In this document: positions 1 to 7,415 of the stretch, piece after piece
Layout: each line of letters begins with the position of its first letter
Numbering within the stretch: the stretch's first letter is position 1
Origin: an uncultured Kouleothrix sp.
GTDB lineage: Bacteria > Chloroflexota > Chloroflexia > Chloroflexales > Roseiflexaceae
Length of the DNA: 11,374 bases
Direction: 5' to 3'
Assembly: GCA_937858455.1 (NCBI GenBank)
Contig: CALLYN010000885.1
Location: 1 to 11,374 of the forward strand
Notes under the pieces: generated by a model
Database searches by the model: none
Told to the model about the DNA's origin: nothing
Seen by the model: the letters and a program-made list of their open reading frames with translations, nothing else
Position numbers and translations under genes: made by a program

Positions 1-135
1 AAGGGCTTCACCGGCATCGACGACCCCTACGAGCCGCCGATCGATCCCGAGCTGGTGGTGCATACCGACCAGGAAACACCCGAAGCGAGCGCCGGGCGCA
101 TTCTGGCGGCGCTGCGCGAGCTGGGCTACCTGTAG
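1..135 (+). CDS. cysC: Adenylylsulfate (APS) kinase, C-terminal fragment
   Basis: This is the last 44 codons of a gene that begins outside the window, ending at TAG 133-135. The readable peptide starts [13 protein letters not shown], continues with PELVVHT, and ends [11 protein letters not shown]. This is the typical tail of APS kinases: the '[13 protein letters not shown]' loop closes the substrate pocket and is followed by a final strand and helix. APS kinase phosphorylates adenosine 5'-phosphosulfate to PAPS with ATP in the cytoplasm, during sulfate activation. The neighbouring sulfite reductase on the same strand supports a sulfate-assimilation cluster. The P-loop and N-terminal half are not visible, so a fused sulfate adenylyltransferase-kinase cannot be excluded. 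The family call from the tail is strong. Confidence 0.85.
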   Translation, partial: KGFTGIDDPYEPPIDPELVVHTDQETPEASAGRILAALRELGYL

Positions 136-143
136 ATTTTGGA

Positions 144-169
144 ACCACCAAGACACCAAGGCTCCAAGG
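144..169 (+). repeat. Left arm: three tandem CACCAAGR-type octamers
   Basis: Nine bases after the cysC stop there are three consecutive 8-bp units: CACCAAGA, CACCAAGG and CTCCAAGG (CCAAG recurs at exactly 8-bp spacing). The same array occurs inverted at 366-391. Over the 26 bp the arms match at 22 positions by my alignment. The two arms could pair in RNA or as a cruciform. I recall repeats of this wording scattered between genes in Chloroflexota, but that recollection was not checked. Function is unknown. Confidence 0.75.
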
Positions 170-174
170 TTTAT

Positions 175-352
175 TAGGACCTACGCAGTTGGCGCCTTCC
201 GCCTTCGGCAGCGCGGTACCATGCTCCGTATCGTGTGCGGTTTTCTGCGCGGAGCGTGGGAAATCGCACACAGAAGAGCAACACGTACCATGCTGTCGCA
301 GGCTCAATCTCGTACCGTGAGGAAGCCGAATCACGCACGTGCGTAGCTCCTA
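175..352. mobile_element. MITE-like element with TA borders and 13-bp inverted ends
   Basis: The left end reads TAGGACCTACGCA (175-187). The reverse complement of the right end (340-352) reads TAGGAGCTACGCA, one mismatch in 13. Both ends begin with TA, as expected for a TA target duplication by IS630/Tc1-mariner transposases, and I recall GGACTTACGCA-like ends from that group. The 178-bp element has no credible transposase reading frame. It contains a 7-bp inverted pair (GTGTGCG 233-239 / CGCACAC 265-271) and a 10-bp direct repeat (GTACCATGCT at 216-225 and 285-294). It would need a transposase supplied in trans. It lies inside the octamer inverted repeat, between two sulfur-assimilation genes, and may affect their co-transcription. 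The assignment rests on end structure only. Confidence 0.6.
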
Positions 353-365
353 TGTATGTTTCTAT

Positions 366-391
366 TCTTGGTGTCTTGGTGCCTTGGTGGT
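366..391 (-). repeat. Right arm: inverted copy of the CACCAAGR octamer array
   Basis: Read on the minus strand this segment gives CACCAAGG, CACCAAGA, CACCAAGA after an initial AC, mirroring the array at 144-169. It ends 30 bp before the chosen start codon of the sulfite reductase gene, so it probably lies in or next to that gene's promoter or leader. With the left arm it encloses the MITE-like element almost symmetrically (5 bp on the left, 13 bp on the right). This is what would be seen if the element had inserted into the loop of an older hairpin made of the two arrays. Confidence 0.72.
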
Positions 392-411
392 GAATAGCTA
401 CAGTGAAACAT

Positions 412-415
412 GGAG
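412..415 (+). promoter_or_regulatory. Shine-Dalgarno deciding the sulfite reductase start
   Basis: GGAG lies six bases before ATG 422. It overlaps the two upstream in-frame ATG codons (410 and 416), neither of which has a purine-rich site of its own, so 422 is the best start. Confidence 0.7.
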
Positions 416-421
416 ATGACG

Positions 422-2110
422 ATGTCTGTCGATTCTCAGCCTGAGTCTTCAAAACCGCTCGCGCACGTCGAGCACCTGAAGCAGATCAGCGACGGCCTGG
501 GCGGTTTCCTGCTCGACGAGCTGGCCGACCTGTCGACCGATCATATTTCGGAAGATGCCCACCAGCTGCTGAAGTTCCACGGCTCGTACCAGCAGGACGA
601 TCGCGACAGCCGCCGCGAGCGCAAGCAGCAGGGCCTCGGCCGCGCCTGGTCGTTTATGGTGCGCACCAAGTTCCCCGGCGGTCGCCTCACCGCCGAGCAG
701 TACCTGCTGGCCGACGAGCTGGCCTCGGCATACGCCAACAACACCCTGCGCATCACCACGCGCCAGGATTTCCAGTTCCACGGCGTCGGTAAGGCGAACA
801 TGAAGCCGCTGATCAAGGCCCTGAACGAGCGCTGGGTTACCACCTACGGCGGCTGCGGCGACGTAGCGCGCAACTTCATGGCCTGCCCGGTGGCCGACCT
901 GCTGCCCGGCCACAGCTACGACTACCAGGCGCTGGCCAGACAGATCAGCGACCGCTTCATGCCCGAGTCGACGGCATACTACGAGTTCTGGCTCGACGGC
1001 GAAAAAGTGCTGGTCGACGGTACGCGCGTGCAGGTGCAGCCGAAGCGCGACGAGGCGTTCTACGGCCCCACCTACATGCCGCGCAAGCACAAGATGGCGA
1101 TCGGCCTACCGCACGATAACTGCGTCGATATTTTCACCCACGACCTGGCGCTCGAAGCGGTGCTGGCGGCCGACGGCGCGCTGCGCGGCTTTAATTTGCT
1201 GGCCGGCGGCGGCCTGGGCAGCACCCACGGCAAGGCCGAAACCTTCCCGCGCCTGGCCGATCGCGTTGGCTTTCTCGCGCCCGCCGACGCCATGCGCGCG
1301 ATCGAGGCCGCCTCGGCGATCTACCGCGACGAGGGCGACCGCACCAACCGCCGCCATGCGCGCCTGAAGTATGTGCTCGAAGAGCGCGGCGTGCAGTGGT
1401 TCCGCGACGAGCTGGCCGCGCGCCTGGGCGCGCCGCTAGCGCCGCCCGCCGACGTGCCGCAGTACCAGGCGCACGATCACCTGGGCTGGCAGCGCCAGGC
1501 CGACGGCCGCTGGCTGGTGGGCGTGTGGGTCGAGAACGGGCGCATCAAAGAGCAGCTGAAGGCCGGGCTGCGCGCGGTGATCGAGAAGGCGCGGCCCGAG
1601 ATCCGCCTGACAGCGCAGCAGAACCTGATCCTGGCGAATATCGAGCCGGCGCAGAAGGCGCGCGTCGACGCAATGCTCAGCGCCTACGGCCTGCTGATCG
1701 GCTGCGACCCGCTGAGCGCGCTGCGGCGCTACGCCATGGCCTGCCCGGCCATGCCCACCTGCGGGCTGGCGGTGGCCGAGAGCGAGCGCTACCTGCCCGA
1801 CCTGATCGGCGAGCTTGAGCAGCGCGGCTACGGCGGCGAGCGCGTGTGGATCCGCATGAGCGGCTGCCCGAATGCCTGCTCGCGCCCGCCCACAGCCGAG
1901 ATCGGCATCGTCGGCCGCAGCCTGAACCTGTACAATGTGTACGTCGGCGGCAGCTTCGCCGGCACGCGCCTGGCCCGGCTGTACCGCGAGAATGTGCGCG
2001 CCAATGTGCTGGCCGACGTGCTTGCCGAAGCGCTCGACCAGTGGCGGCGCGAGCGCGCGCCGGACGAGCAGTTCGGCGATTGGGCCGCGCGCGCGCTGGT
2101 GCCGGCCTAG
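422..2110 (+). CDS. sir: Assimilatory sulfite reductase, siroheme/4Fe-4S (ferredoxin-type or CysI-like)
   Basis: The 562-aa cytoplasmic protein reduces sulfite to sulfide with six electrons, the step after PAPS/APS reduction. It has the two-fold NIR_SIR layout: ferredoxin-like half-domain (about 60-125), siroheme/cluster domain (about 135-290), second half-domain (about 350-405), and second cluster domain (about 415-540). The four cluster/siroheme cysteines are C441 and C447 ([10 protein letters not shown]5C) and C482 and C486 (GCPNAC, CX3C). Anion-binding residues expected from E. coli CysI are all present: R114 (TRQDFQFHG), R150 (GDVARN), K222 and K224 (PRKHK). GCPNACSRP and the YNVYVGG stretch resemble CysI more than nitrite reductase, and the upstream cysC agrees. 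Nitrite reductase cannot be fully excluded. ATG 422 is preferred because GGAG (412-415) lies six bases ahead; ATG 410 and 416 are in frame but lack such spacing. No flavoprotein partner gene is seen here. The stop overlaps the convergent aroQ stop. Confidence 0.9.
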   Translation: MSVDSQPESSKPLAHVEHLKQISDGLGGFLLDELADLSTDHISEDAHQLLKFHGSYQQDDRDSRRERKQQGLGRAWSFMVRTKFPGGRLTAEQYLLADELASAYANNTLRITTRQDFQFHGVGKANMKPLIKALNERWVTTYGGCGDVARNFMACPVADLLPGHSYDYQALARQISDRFMPESTAYYEFWLDGEKVLVDGTRVQVQPKRDEAFYGPTYMPRKHKMAIGLPHDNCVDIFTHDLALEAVLAADGALRGFNLLAGGGLGSTHGKAETFPRLADRVGFLAPADAMRAIEAASAIYRDEGDRTNRRHARLKYVLEERGVQWFRDELAARLGAPLAPPADVPQYQAHDHLGWQRQADGRWLVGVWVENGRIKEQLKAGLRAVIEKARPEIRLTAQQNLILANIEPAQKARVDAMLSAYGLLIGCDPLSALRRYAMACPAMPTCGLAVAESERYLPDLIGELEQRGYGGERVWIRMSGCPNACSRPPTAEIGIVGRSLNLYNVYVGGSFAGTRLARLYRENVRANVLADVLAEALDQWRRERAPDEQFGDWAARALVPA

Positions 2111-2535
2111 CGCTCGGCCAGCAGCCACTCCAGCGCCAGCAGGTAGCCGCGCCAGCCCAGCCCGGCGATCTGGCCGCTGGCCACTGGCGCCACCACCGAG
2201 GTGTGCCTGAATGCCTCGCGCTTATACACGTTCGACAGGTGCACCTCGACGATCGGCGCGCTCAGGCTCGCCAGCGCGTCGCGCAGCGCCAGCCCATAGT
2301 GCGTCAGCGCGCCGGGGTTGATGATAACCCCGTCGGCATCCCAGCCCTCGGCCTGGATGAAGTCGATCAGCGCGCCCTCGTGGTTCGATTGCAGCGCCAG
2401 CAGCGTGGCGCCGGCCGACTCGGCACGCTCGCGCACCGCCGCGTCGATCTGCGCCAGCGTGGTGTGGCCGTAGATCGCCGGCTCGCGCCGGCCGAGCATG
2501 TTCAGGTTTGGGCCGTGCAGCAGTAGTATCTTCAT
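2107..2535 (-). CDS. aroQ: Type II 3-dehydroquinate dehydratase
   Basis: The 142-aa protein has the normal length of the type II dehydroquinase family, a dodecameric cytoplasmic enzyme that converts 3-dehydroquinate to 3-dehydroshikimate (third step of the shikimate pathway). Family motifs are in order: [12 protein letters not shown] (residues 4-15, N12), REPAIYG with catalytic Y22, QSNHEG (49-54), [10 protein letters not shown] (N73, H79), [15 protein letters not shown] (catalytic-site H99, R110), then [15 protein letters not shown]. No key residue is missing. The start ATG (2533-2535) is preceded on its strand by a modest purine-rich AGAAG. The gene is convergent with the sulfite reductase: both TAG stops come from CTAG at 2107-2110. 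It lies 207 bp downstream of, and in the same direction as, the large surface-protein gene, with a hairpin and a palindrome between them, so it may have its own promoter. No other aro gene is visible. Confidence 0.95.
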   Translation of the reverse strand: MKILLLHGPNLNMLGRREPAIYGHTTLAQIDAAVRERAESAGATLLALQSNHEGALIDFIQAEGWDADGVIINPGALTHYGLALRDALASLSAPIVEVHLSNVYKREAFRHTSVVAPVASGQIAGLGWRGYLLALEWLLAER

Positions 2536-2556
2536 TCTTGCTTCTGCATCCGAAGG

Positions 2557-2568
2557 CTGAGTACTCAG
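2557..2568. promoter_or_regulatory. 12-bp perfect palindrome upstream of aroQ
   Basis: CTGAGTACTCAG is perfectly self-complementary and ends 21 bp before the aroQ start codon. Its position suits an operator or a leader element, but no regulator family can be named from it and chance is possible. Confidence 0.35.
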
Positions 2569-2608
2569 TCAACGAGGTTTCCTCGCATATCAGTGTCATG
2601 GTGATCGC

Positions 2609-2659
2609 AGCGAACCATCTCGATGGAACATCGCCGATTCCGCATCGAGATGGTTCGCT
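2609..2659. other. Perfect 17-bp-stem hairpin between the surface gene and aroQ
   Basis: The left arm 2609-2625 (A + GCGAACCATCTCGATG) and the right arm 2643-2659 (CATCGAGATGGTTCGC + T) are exactly complementary around a 17-nt loop. The hairpin lies 84 bp after the surface-gene stop (minus strand) and 74 bp before the aroQ start. No T-run follows on either strand, so it is not a standard intrinsic terminator. Each arm also holds a small internal inversion (CCATC-TC-GATGG; CATC-GA-GATG). It may protect the 3' end of the long surface-gene mRNA, act as a U-less terminator, or be a small dispersed palindromic repeat. Confidence 0.7.
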
Positions 2660-2742
2660 TCGCACAACATGCCAATGAAATACAAGGTAACGTTGTTTAC
2701 AGAGTACCGAGCCTGCCAGCTAAATATATCGAGTCTCGCGCG

Positions 2743-5700
2743 CTACTGCTGCGCGATCGGGAAATACATCAGCGTCGAGGGCGCGCGCTGCACCCCGACG
2801 ATATCGACAACTTCGTCGTACACGGTGGGCGAAAATACCGACGTGGCGCGCACTGTGATGCTGTTGACGGTTGTCACTGCGGTGCCGTTCGGCACCTCCA
2901 CGATCACCGTCACCGGGTAGGTGAAGCCCGGCGCCAGCGCGGCCGTGGTCGTCGGCGTTACGGTCACGTTCCAGTTGAGCTGCTGGGTGGTGGTGATCGT
3001 GAACGCGTCGTTGTTGTTGCCGGTGTTCACCAGCTGGTGCCGGAAGGTCAGCGTCTGCCCCGGCACCAGCGGCCGGCCCTGGCTGGCCACAAAGCTCAGC
3101 CGCGCGAACTGCAGCACGGTGATCGTGTCGACCACCTCGCGCACCGTGCCGGGCGCCCCCGTCGACTTCGCGCTGATCTTCAGGCGCTCGGCCACCCCGG
3201 CCGCCGTGGCCGGCGGCACAGTGGTGGTGGCGGTGAAGCTGCGCGTGGCGCCCGGCCCTAGCACCACGATCTGCGGCGAGAGCGTGGCGCGCCAGCCCAG
3301 CAGCGAGATCGGCGTGAGCACGAAGGTGTCGGTCACGCCGCTGCTGTTGGTCAGCTGGTGCAGGCAGGTCACGGTTGCGCCCGGCCGTGCCGATACGTCG
3401 CAGGTGCCGCCGATCTGCACCGGTGGCCCGGTTCGCACGATCGCCTGCGCGCTGTCGCCACCGCAGCTATTCTCGCGGCAGCTGGCGTTCACCAGAATGG
3501 TGAACTGCTGGCCGTTCGGCTGGCCGGCCGGCGCGCTCAGCACCAGAGTTACGCTCACGGTCTCGTTTGGCTGAAGCACCTGGGTTTCGGTTGGCGCGAG
3601 CGTGCTCTGCCAGCCGGCCGGCACGTTCGCCGCGTCGAGCGCGTACGATTGCGTGATGCTGCCGGTGTTGCGCAGCGTGAAGCTGAACGTCACCGGCTTG
3701 GTGTCGATCAGCTGCTGCGTCTGCGTGTCGGGCGTCAGGTCGGCCGCCGCCACCGCCGCCAGCGTCGTGGTGATCTGCATGCTCGCCTGCACTGCCGGCA
3801 GCGACGAGGTGGCGGTGATCGTGGCGATATTGGCCGGCAGCGCGGGCTGGCCCGGCGGGATGCTCAGCGCGATCGTGATCGGCTGGCTCGCGCCGGGGCC
3901 GACCGCCGGCGCCGATGGCGTGATCTGCAGCGGCCAGCCGCGCGAGCTGCTCGCCGCCAGGCTTACGGTGTCGGTGAAGTTGCCGGCGTTCTGCAGCGTC
4001 GCGGTGTACGTCACCACCTGGCCCGGCGCGCGCGGGGTCGGGTCGTCGATGTCGGGGCCGAGCGTCAGCGCGGCCCGCTTGTTCACGTTTACGATCGCCG
4101 CCAGGCTGGCGCTCGCGCCGGGGTTGGCCTGGTCGGTCGCGGTGAGCTTCACCGGGTACGCGCCGCCCAGCGCGCCCTGCGGCACCTGCAGCGTGGCGCT
4201 TACCACAATGCTCGCGCCGGTCGTGAGCGCCACCGTGCTCGAGATCGGCACCAGCACGCTCCAGCCGGCCGGCGGCGCGAGCTGCAGATCGAACGTGCCG
4301 CTCAGGTTACCGGCATTCTTCACGGTGTAGGCCACATCTACCTGCGCGCCAGGGTCGACGCTCGGCGGCGTCACCAGGCTGCCAGTGATCTCGGGCACCG
4401 CCGACGAGGTGATCGTCGTGGTGTCGGTGATGCTGGCCGACGCGCTTGGGTTCGCCACCGAGCTTGCCGTCACCGTCGCCTCGTAGTCGGGCGGGCTGCT
4501 GATGCCGTTGGTTGGCGTCAGCACCAGCGTGACGAGCGCCGAGGCATTGGGCTGCAGGTTGCTCACGCTCGTGGGCGCGAGCGCGTAGCCCCAGCCGGCC
4601 GGCGGCGCGGCGATGATGGTGAAGCTGTCGGGGCCGTTGCCGGTGTTGGTCAGCTGGTGCTGGTAGCTCACCGGCTGGCCCGGCACGGTGGTCTTGGCGT
4701 TCGAGCCGGGGGTTGGGTAGGGCGTGAACGTCAGCCCGGCCTGCGAGAGCACATTGGTGCGGTCGACCTGCTGCTTGCTGGCGGCGCCGATCGATACGGT
4801 GATCGTGCTCTGGTTGAAGTCGCCGGCCTGCGCGTTCGCCGGCACGCTCACCTGCAGCGCGAAAGTGCAGCTGGCCTGCGGCGCGAGCGTCTTGCCGGCG
4901 CAGTCGTTGTTGATCAGCGTGGCCCAGCTGTTGGGCGACTGGCTGAGATCAACCGTCACTGCGCCCGTGCCGCTGCCGATATTCGTCACGGTGTGGGTGT
5001 AGATCGTCGTGGCGCCCGGCGACACGCTGCGCGGCGGCTGCGGGTCGGCAGTCGTGATCTGCACGCCCGGCGCCGACGGCACGCACTGCGCGATAGTGCC
5101 GGTGGCGCCGATGAACTCCGAGGTGTTGTTGGCGGCATCGCTGAGCGTAAAGATCAGGTAGTGCTTGCAGCCGCTGATGTCGACGCTGAAGGCGCCGCCG
5201 TTGCCCGGCTGCGTGCTGGCCAGGAACGCCGGCCCTTCGTCGCCTGGCGGGCTGTCGTCGGTGAAGATCTCGACGGTGCAGCCCGGCGCGGCGCAGCCGC
5301 TCACCGTGCCGCTGAGCGTGAAGCCGCTCGACGGCGGCGTGGCGCTGATCGTCGCGCCTACGATCGGCGCGTTGCCGCCGCTCGCGAGCGCGATGCCCTT
5401 GCCGCCATTGGCGTAGGTCGTGGTGTGGCTGACGCGGTTGCCGGTGGCGCCAGAGCCGTTGATGAAGATGCCGTGCAGCGTGTTGTTGTGCAGCACGTTG
5501 CCCTCGGCCGCCGTGGCGCCGCCGATCGTATTATTCGCCGCGCCGTTGATCGTGATGCCGATCTGGTTCAGGCGCACCTCGTTGGCCTTCAGCGTGTTGC
5601 CGCTGCTCTGGATCTCGACGCCGCTGCTGCTGTGGCTTTCGATCGTATTGCCGGCGCCCGCGTCGCTCTGGCCGACGATATTGTTGTTGCTGCCGGCCGT

Positions 5701-7299
5701 GAGCGTAATGCCCACCGCGCCATTGGCCTTGATCGTATTGCCGCTGATCTTGTTCTGCGTGGGCGCGGCCGGCGGCGTGCCGGCGTCGGCGGCCAGGTAG
5801 ACGCCGCCGGTGGGGTTGTTGGCGATGCGGTTGTTGCTGAGCACGTTCGCGAACGTGCCGCCGAGCAGCTGTATGCCGTAGCGCCCGTTCGGCACAGCCG
5901 CGTTGCCGCTGGCGTCGGTGCCGATGTAGTTGCCGGTGATCGTATTCTGCCGCACCTGGCGCGCGTTCGGCACCGCCGGCTGCCCGCTGCGGTTGGCCTC
6001 GGCCTCGATCAGCACGCCGTCGGTGGCGTTGCCGCTGATGCTGTTGTTCGGCCCGATCTTGATCGTATTCGCGCTGGTCGAGAGGTACACGCCCGCGTCG
6101 GTGTTCGGCAGCGCGCCGGTGCCGCTGGCGTTGAGGCCGATCCAGTTATTCTCGATCTGAATATTGGTAGTGCCCGAGCCAAACGCCGGCGAGTCTTTCA
6201 CCAGCACGCCGCTGTTGGTGTTGCCCGAGATCAGGTTGCCATCGCCGCCGGGCGTGGCCGGGTTGCCGCTCGGCCCGCCGATCACCGTCGCGTCGGAGGA
6301 AGTGACGAGCACGCCGCCGCCGGCGTTGGGCAGCGCAGCCGTGCCTGCCGCGTTTGTGCCGATCCGGTTGCCGATCACGCGCGTGCCGCTCAGGTAGGTG
6401 GTGTCGCTGCCCTGGTAGCCGCCCACGTTCACGCCAAACACGGTGTCGGCGCCGGCCGCGCCATTGCCGCTGATCACATTCCCCGGCCCCACCTGAGTGT
6501 CCGGCGAGTTGTCGCCTACGTACACGCCGCTGCTGCGGTTGCCGATCGCCGAGCTGCCGTCGGCGCTCACGCCGATGCGGTTGTTCTTGATGACGTTGGC
6601 GGTCTGCCGGTCGGTGGTGCTGAAGAACACCGACGTGAACAGGTACACGCCGTAGCCGCCATTGCCCGAGATCGTATTATTGTCGATCGTGTTATTGCTG
6701 GCGCCGAACTGCAGCGCCACGCCGCCGCCGGTGTTGTTGCTGGCGTTGCCGCCGGCCGCAGCGCTGCCGGTGCCATTCGTGCCAATGTAGTTCTGGGTGA
6801 TGGTATTGCCGGTGGCGGCGGCGCCGCTGAGCCAGATGCCATAGCCGCCCTGCGGCGTGGCGATAAAGCTGTTGATGATCAGGCCCTTGACGGTGTTGTT
6901 CGCCGAGGTGATCAGCAGGCCCTGGCGCCCCAGCACGCCGCCGCCGCTGATCTCGATCTTGGGCTTGCCATCGCCGCCCAACCCGTTGATCGTGATGCCG
7001 CCGCCGCTCAGCGCGGGCAGCGCCGAGCCCTGCACGGTGATGCGCCAGTAGCCCCCGGCCGCCTGGTAGCCCGCGTCGTTGGTCGGGATGTTGAACTGGA
7101 TCTCGCCGGGCGCGGCATTGGCGGCGCTGATCGCCTCGCGCAGCGAGCAGTTGCTGCCCGAGGCGCACGTGCCGTTGGTGTCGGCGGTTTTGGTGACGAT
7201 GTACGGCCCGGCGGCGGCGGCCGGCCCGGCGATCGGCGCGAACGCGGCCAGCAGCGCCAGAGCGGCCAGCAGGCCGAAGCGGCGGAACACAAGCGACAC
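2743..7299 (-). CDS. Giant secreted CSLREA beta-helix protein with about seven Ig-like/NEW3-type modules
   Basis: This 1518-aa exported protein has no recognised catalytic motif. Residues 1-30 form a signal peptide (FRR, hydrophobic core, GPAAAA). CSLREAI (51-57, with C45) is the CSLREA cap motif. Residues about 80-642 are a right-handed parallel beta-helix of PbH1-type rungs (repeated N-x-I-x-GN-x-IG, NVISGN, GV-x-I). Residues about 648-730 form the small beta domain ending NNTSEF, with a CX4C pair. Seven Ig-like/NEW3-type modules of 100-115 residues follow (about 742-1504; each with PGQ..Y.H.LTNTG, then GW, then a P-rich linker). The tail is YFPIAQQ. Cysteine pairs in modules 1, 5 and 6 suit an extracytoplasmic location. 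GTG 7299 is preferred over GTG 7332 because AGGAGG (7306-7311) lies six bases ahead. It follows its paralogue by 116 bp, probably in one operon. A role as surface, sheath or adhesion protein is inferred. Confidence 0.85.
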   Translation of the reverse strand: MSLVFRRFGLLAALALLAAFAPIAGPAAAAGPYIVTKTADTNGTCASGSNCSLREAISAANAAPGEIQFNIPTNDAGYQAAGGYWRITVQGSALPALSGGGITINGLGGDGKPKIEISGGGVLGRQGLLITSANNTVKGLIINSFIATPQGGYGIWLSGAAATGNTITQNYIGTNGTGSAAAGGNASNNTGGGVALQFGASNNTIDNNTISGNGGYGVYLFTSVFFSTTDRQTANVIKNNRIGVSADGSSAIGNRSSGVYVGDNSPDTQVGPGNVISGNGAAGADTVFGVNVGGYQGSDTTYLSGTRVIGNRIGTNAAGTAALPNAGGGVLVTSSDATVIGGPSGNPATPGGDGNLISGNTNSGVLVKDSPAFGSGTTNIQIENNWIGLNASGTGALPNTDAGVYLSTSANTIKIGPNNSISGNATDGVLIEAEANRSGQPAVPNARQVRQNTITGNYIGTDASGNAAVPNGRYGIQLLGGTFANVLSNNRIANNPTGGVYLAADAGTPPAAPTQNKISGNTIKANGAVGITLTAGSNNNIVGQSDAGAGNTIESHSSSGVEIQSSGNTLKANEVRLNQIGITINGAANNTIGGATAAEGNVLHNNTLHGIFINGSGATGNRVSHTTTYANGGKGIALASGGNAPIVGATISATPPSSGFTLSGTVSGCAAPGCTVEIFTDDSPPGDEGPAFLASTQPGNGGAFSVDISGCKHYLIFTLSDAANNTSEFIGATGTIAQCVPSAPGVQITTADPQPPRSVSPGATTIYTHTVTNIGSGTGAVTVDLSQSPNSWATLINNDCAGKTLAPQASCTFALQVSVPANAQAGDFNQSTITVSIGAASKQQVDRTNVLSQAGLTFTPYPTPGSNAKTTVPGQPVSYQHQLTNTGNGPDSFTIIAAPPAGWGYALAPTSVSNLQPNASALVTLVLTPTNGISSPPDYEATVTASSVANPSASASITDTTTITSSAVPEITGSLVTPPSVDPGAQVDVAYTVKNAGNLSGTFDLQLAPPAGWSVLVPISSTVALTTGASIVVSATLQVPQGALGGAYPVKLTATDQANPGASASLAAIVNVNKRAALTLGPDIDDPTPRAPGQVVTYTATLQNAGNFTDTVSLAASSSRGWPLQITPSAPAVGPGASQPITIALSIPPGQPALPANIATITATSSLPAVQASMQITTTLAAVAAADLTPDTQTQQLIDTKPVTFSFTLRNTGSITQSYALDAANVPAGWQSTLAPTETQVLQPNETVSVTLVLSAPAGQPNGQQFTILVNASCRENSCGGDSAQAIVRTGPPVQIGGTCDVSARPGATVTCLHQLTNSSGVTDTFVLTPISLLGWRATLSPQIVVLGPGATRSFTATTTVPPATAAGVAERLKISAKSTGAPGTVREVVDTITVLQFARLSFVASQGRPLVPGQTLTFRHQLVNTGNNNDAFTITTTQQLNWNVTVTPTTTAALAPGFTYPVTVIVEVPNGTAVTTVNSITVRATSVFSPTVYDEVVDIVGVQRAPSTLMYFPIAQQ

Positions 7300-7305
7300 G
7301 GCGCT

Positions 7306-7311
7306 CCTCCT
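7306..7311 (-). promoter_or_regulatory. Ribosome-binding site AGGAGG of the downstream surface gene
   Basis: On the minus strand AAAGGAGG sits six bases before GTG 7297-7299. This near-perfect Shine-Dalgarno lies inside the longer reading frame that opens at GTG 7332, so the true start should be 7299. That start also gives a normal signal peptide beginning MSLVFRR. Confidence 0.8.
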
Positions 7312-7350
7312 TTGGTGTGCCAGCGGCAGCACCTGATTGCACCGCGCCCC

Positions 7351-7390
7351 CGCGCCAACCGCAGGCTCGCTCTGCGTGTCGGTTCGCGCG
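7351..7390. other. Stem-loop between the two surface genes
   Basis: CGCGCCAACC (7351-7360) and GGTTCGCGCG (7381-7390) pair at 9 of 10 positions. The 20-nt loop contains a nested 4-bp stem (GCAG 7361-7364 / CTGC 7372-7375). There is no T-run on either strand. It could tune the ratio of the two proteins by partial termination or by RNA processing. GC-rich background makes chance pairing a real alternative. Confidence 0.4.
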
Positions 7391-7415
7391 GAGGCACGGA
7401 TTTCCTAGCGGCGCT

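Larger units (their letters stand above)
2536..2742 (-). other. Intergenic region between surface gene 2 and aroQ
   Basis: These 207 bp contain no plausible gene. From aroQ outward they hold a 12-bp palindrome (2557-2568), a small 5-bp stem CGAGG-TTT-CCTCG (2573-2585), a perfect 17-bp-stem hairpin (2609-2659), and about 80 bp of moderately AT-richer sequence before the stop of the surface gene. A minus-strand TTGACT (-35-like, 2567-2572) is present, but I see no matching -10 box at normal spacing. Confidence 0.6.
7300..7415 (-). other. Intergenic spacer between the two surface genes
   Basis: The 116-bp spacer has no T-rich terminator and no clear promoter. It contains a GC-rich stem (7351-7390) and the strong ribosome-binding site of the downstream gene. 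Co-transcription of the two genes from the upstream promoter is the simplest reading. Confidence 0.55.

Noticed and set aside
410..421. Upstream ATG codons 410 and 416 as the sulfite reductase start
   Set aside because: They overlap or crowd the GGAG that is well placed for ATG 422, and no other ribosome-binding site precedes them.
174..452. 92-codon minus-strand open frame covering the MITE-like element
   Set aside because: It runs through the repeat arm and the start of the sulfite reductase gene and shows no transposase features.
449..1090. Minus-strand open frame opposite the sulfite reductase gene (and a similar one at 1436-2128)
   Set aside because: No recognisable motif, and it lies fully inside a gene with clear catalytic and cluster residues.
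2609..2659. Intrinsic terminator
   Set aside because: The stem is excellent but no T-run follows on either strand, so it is reported only as a hairpin.
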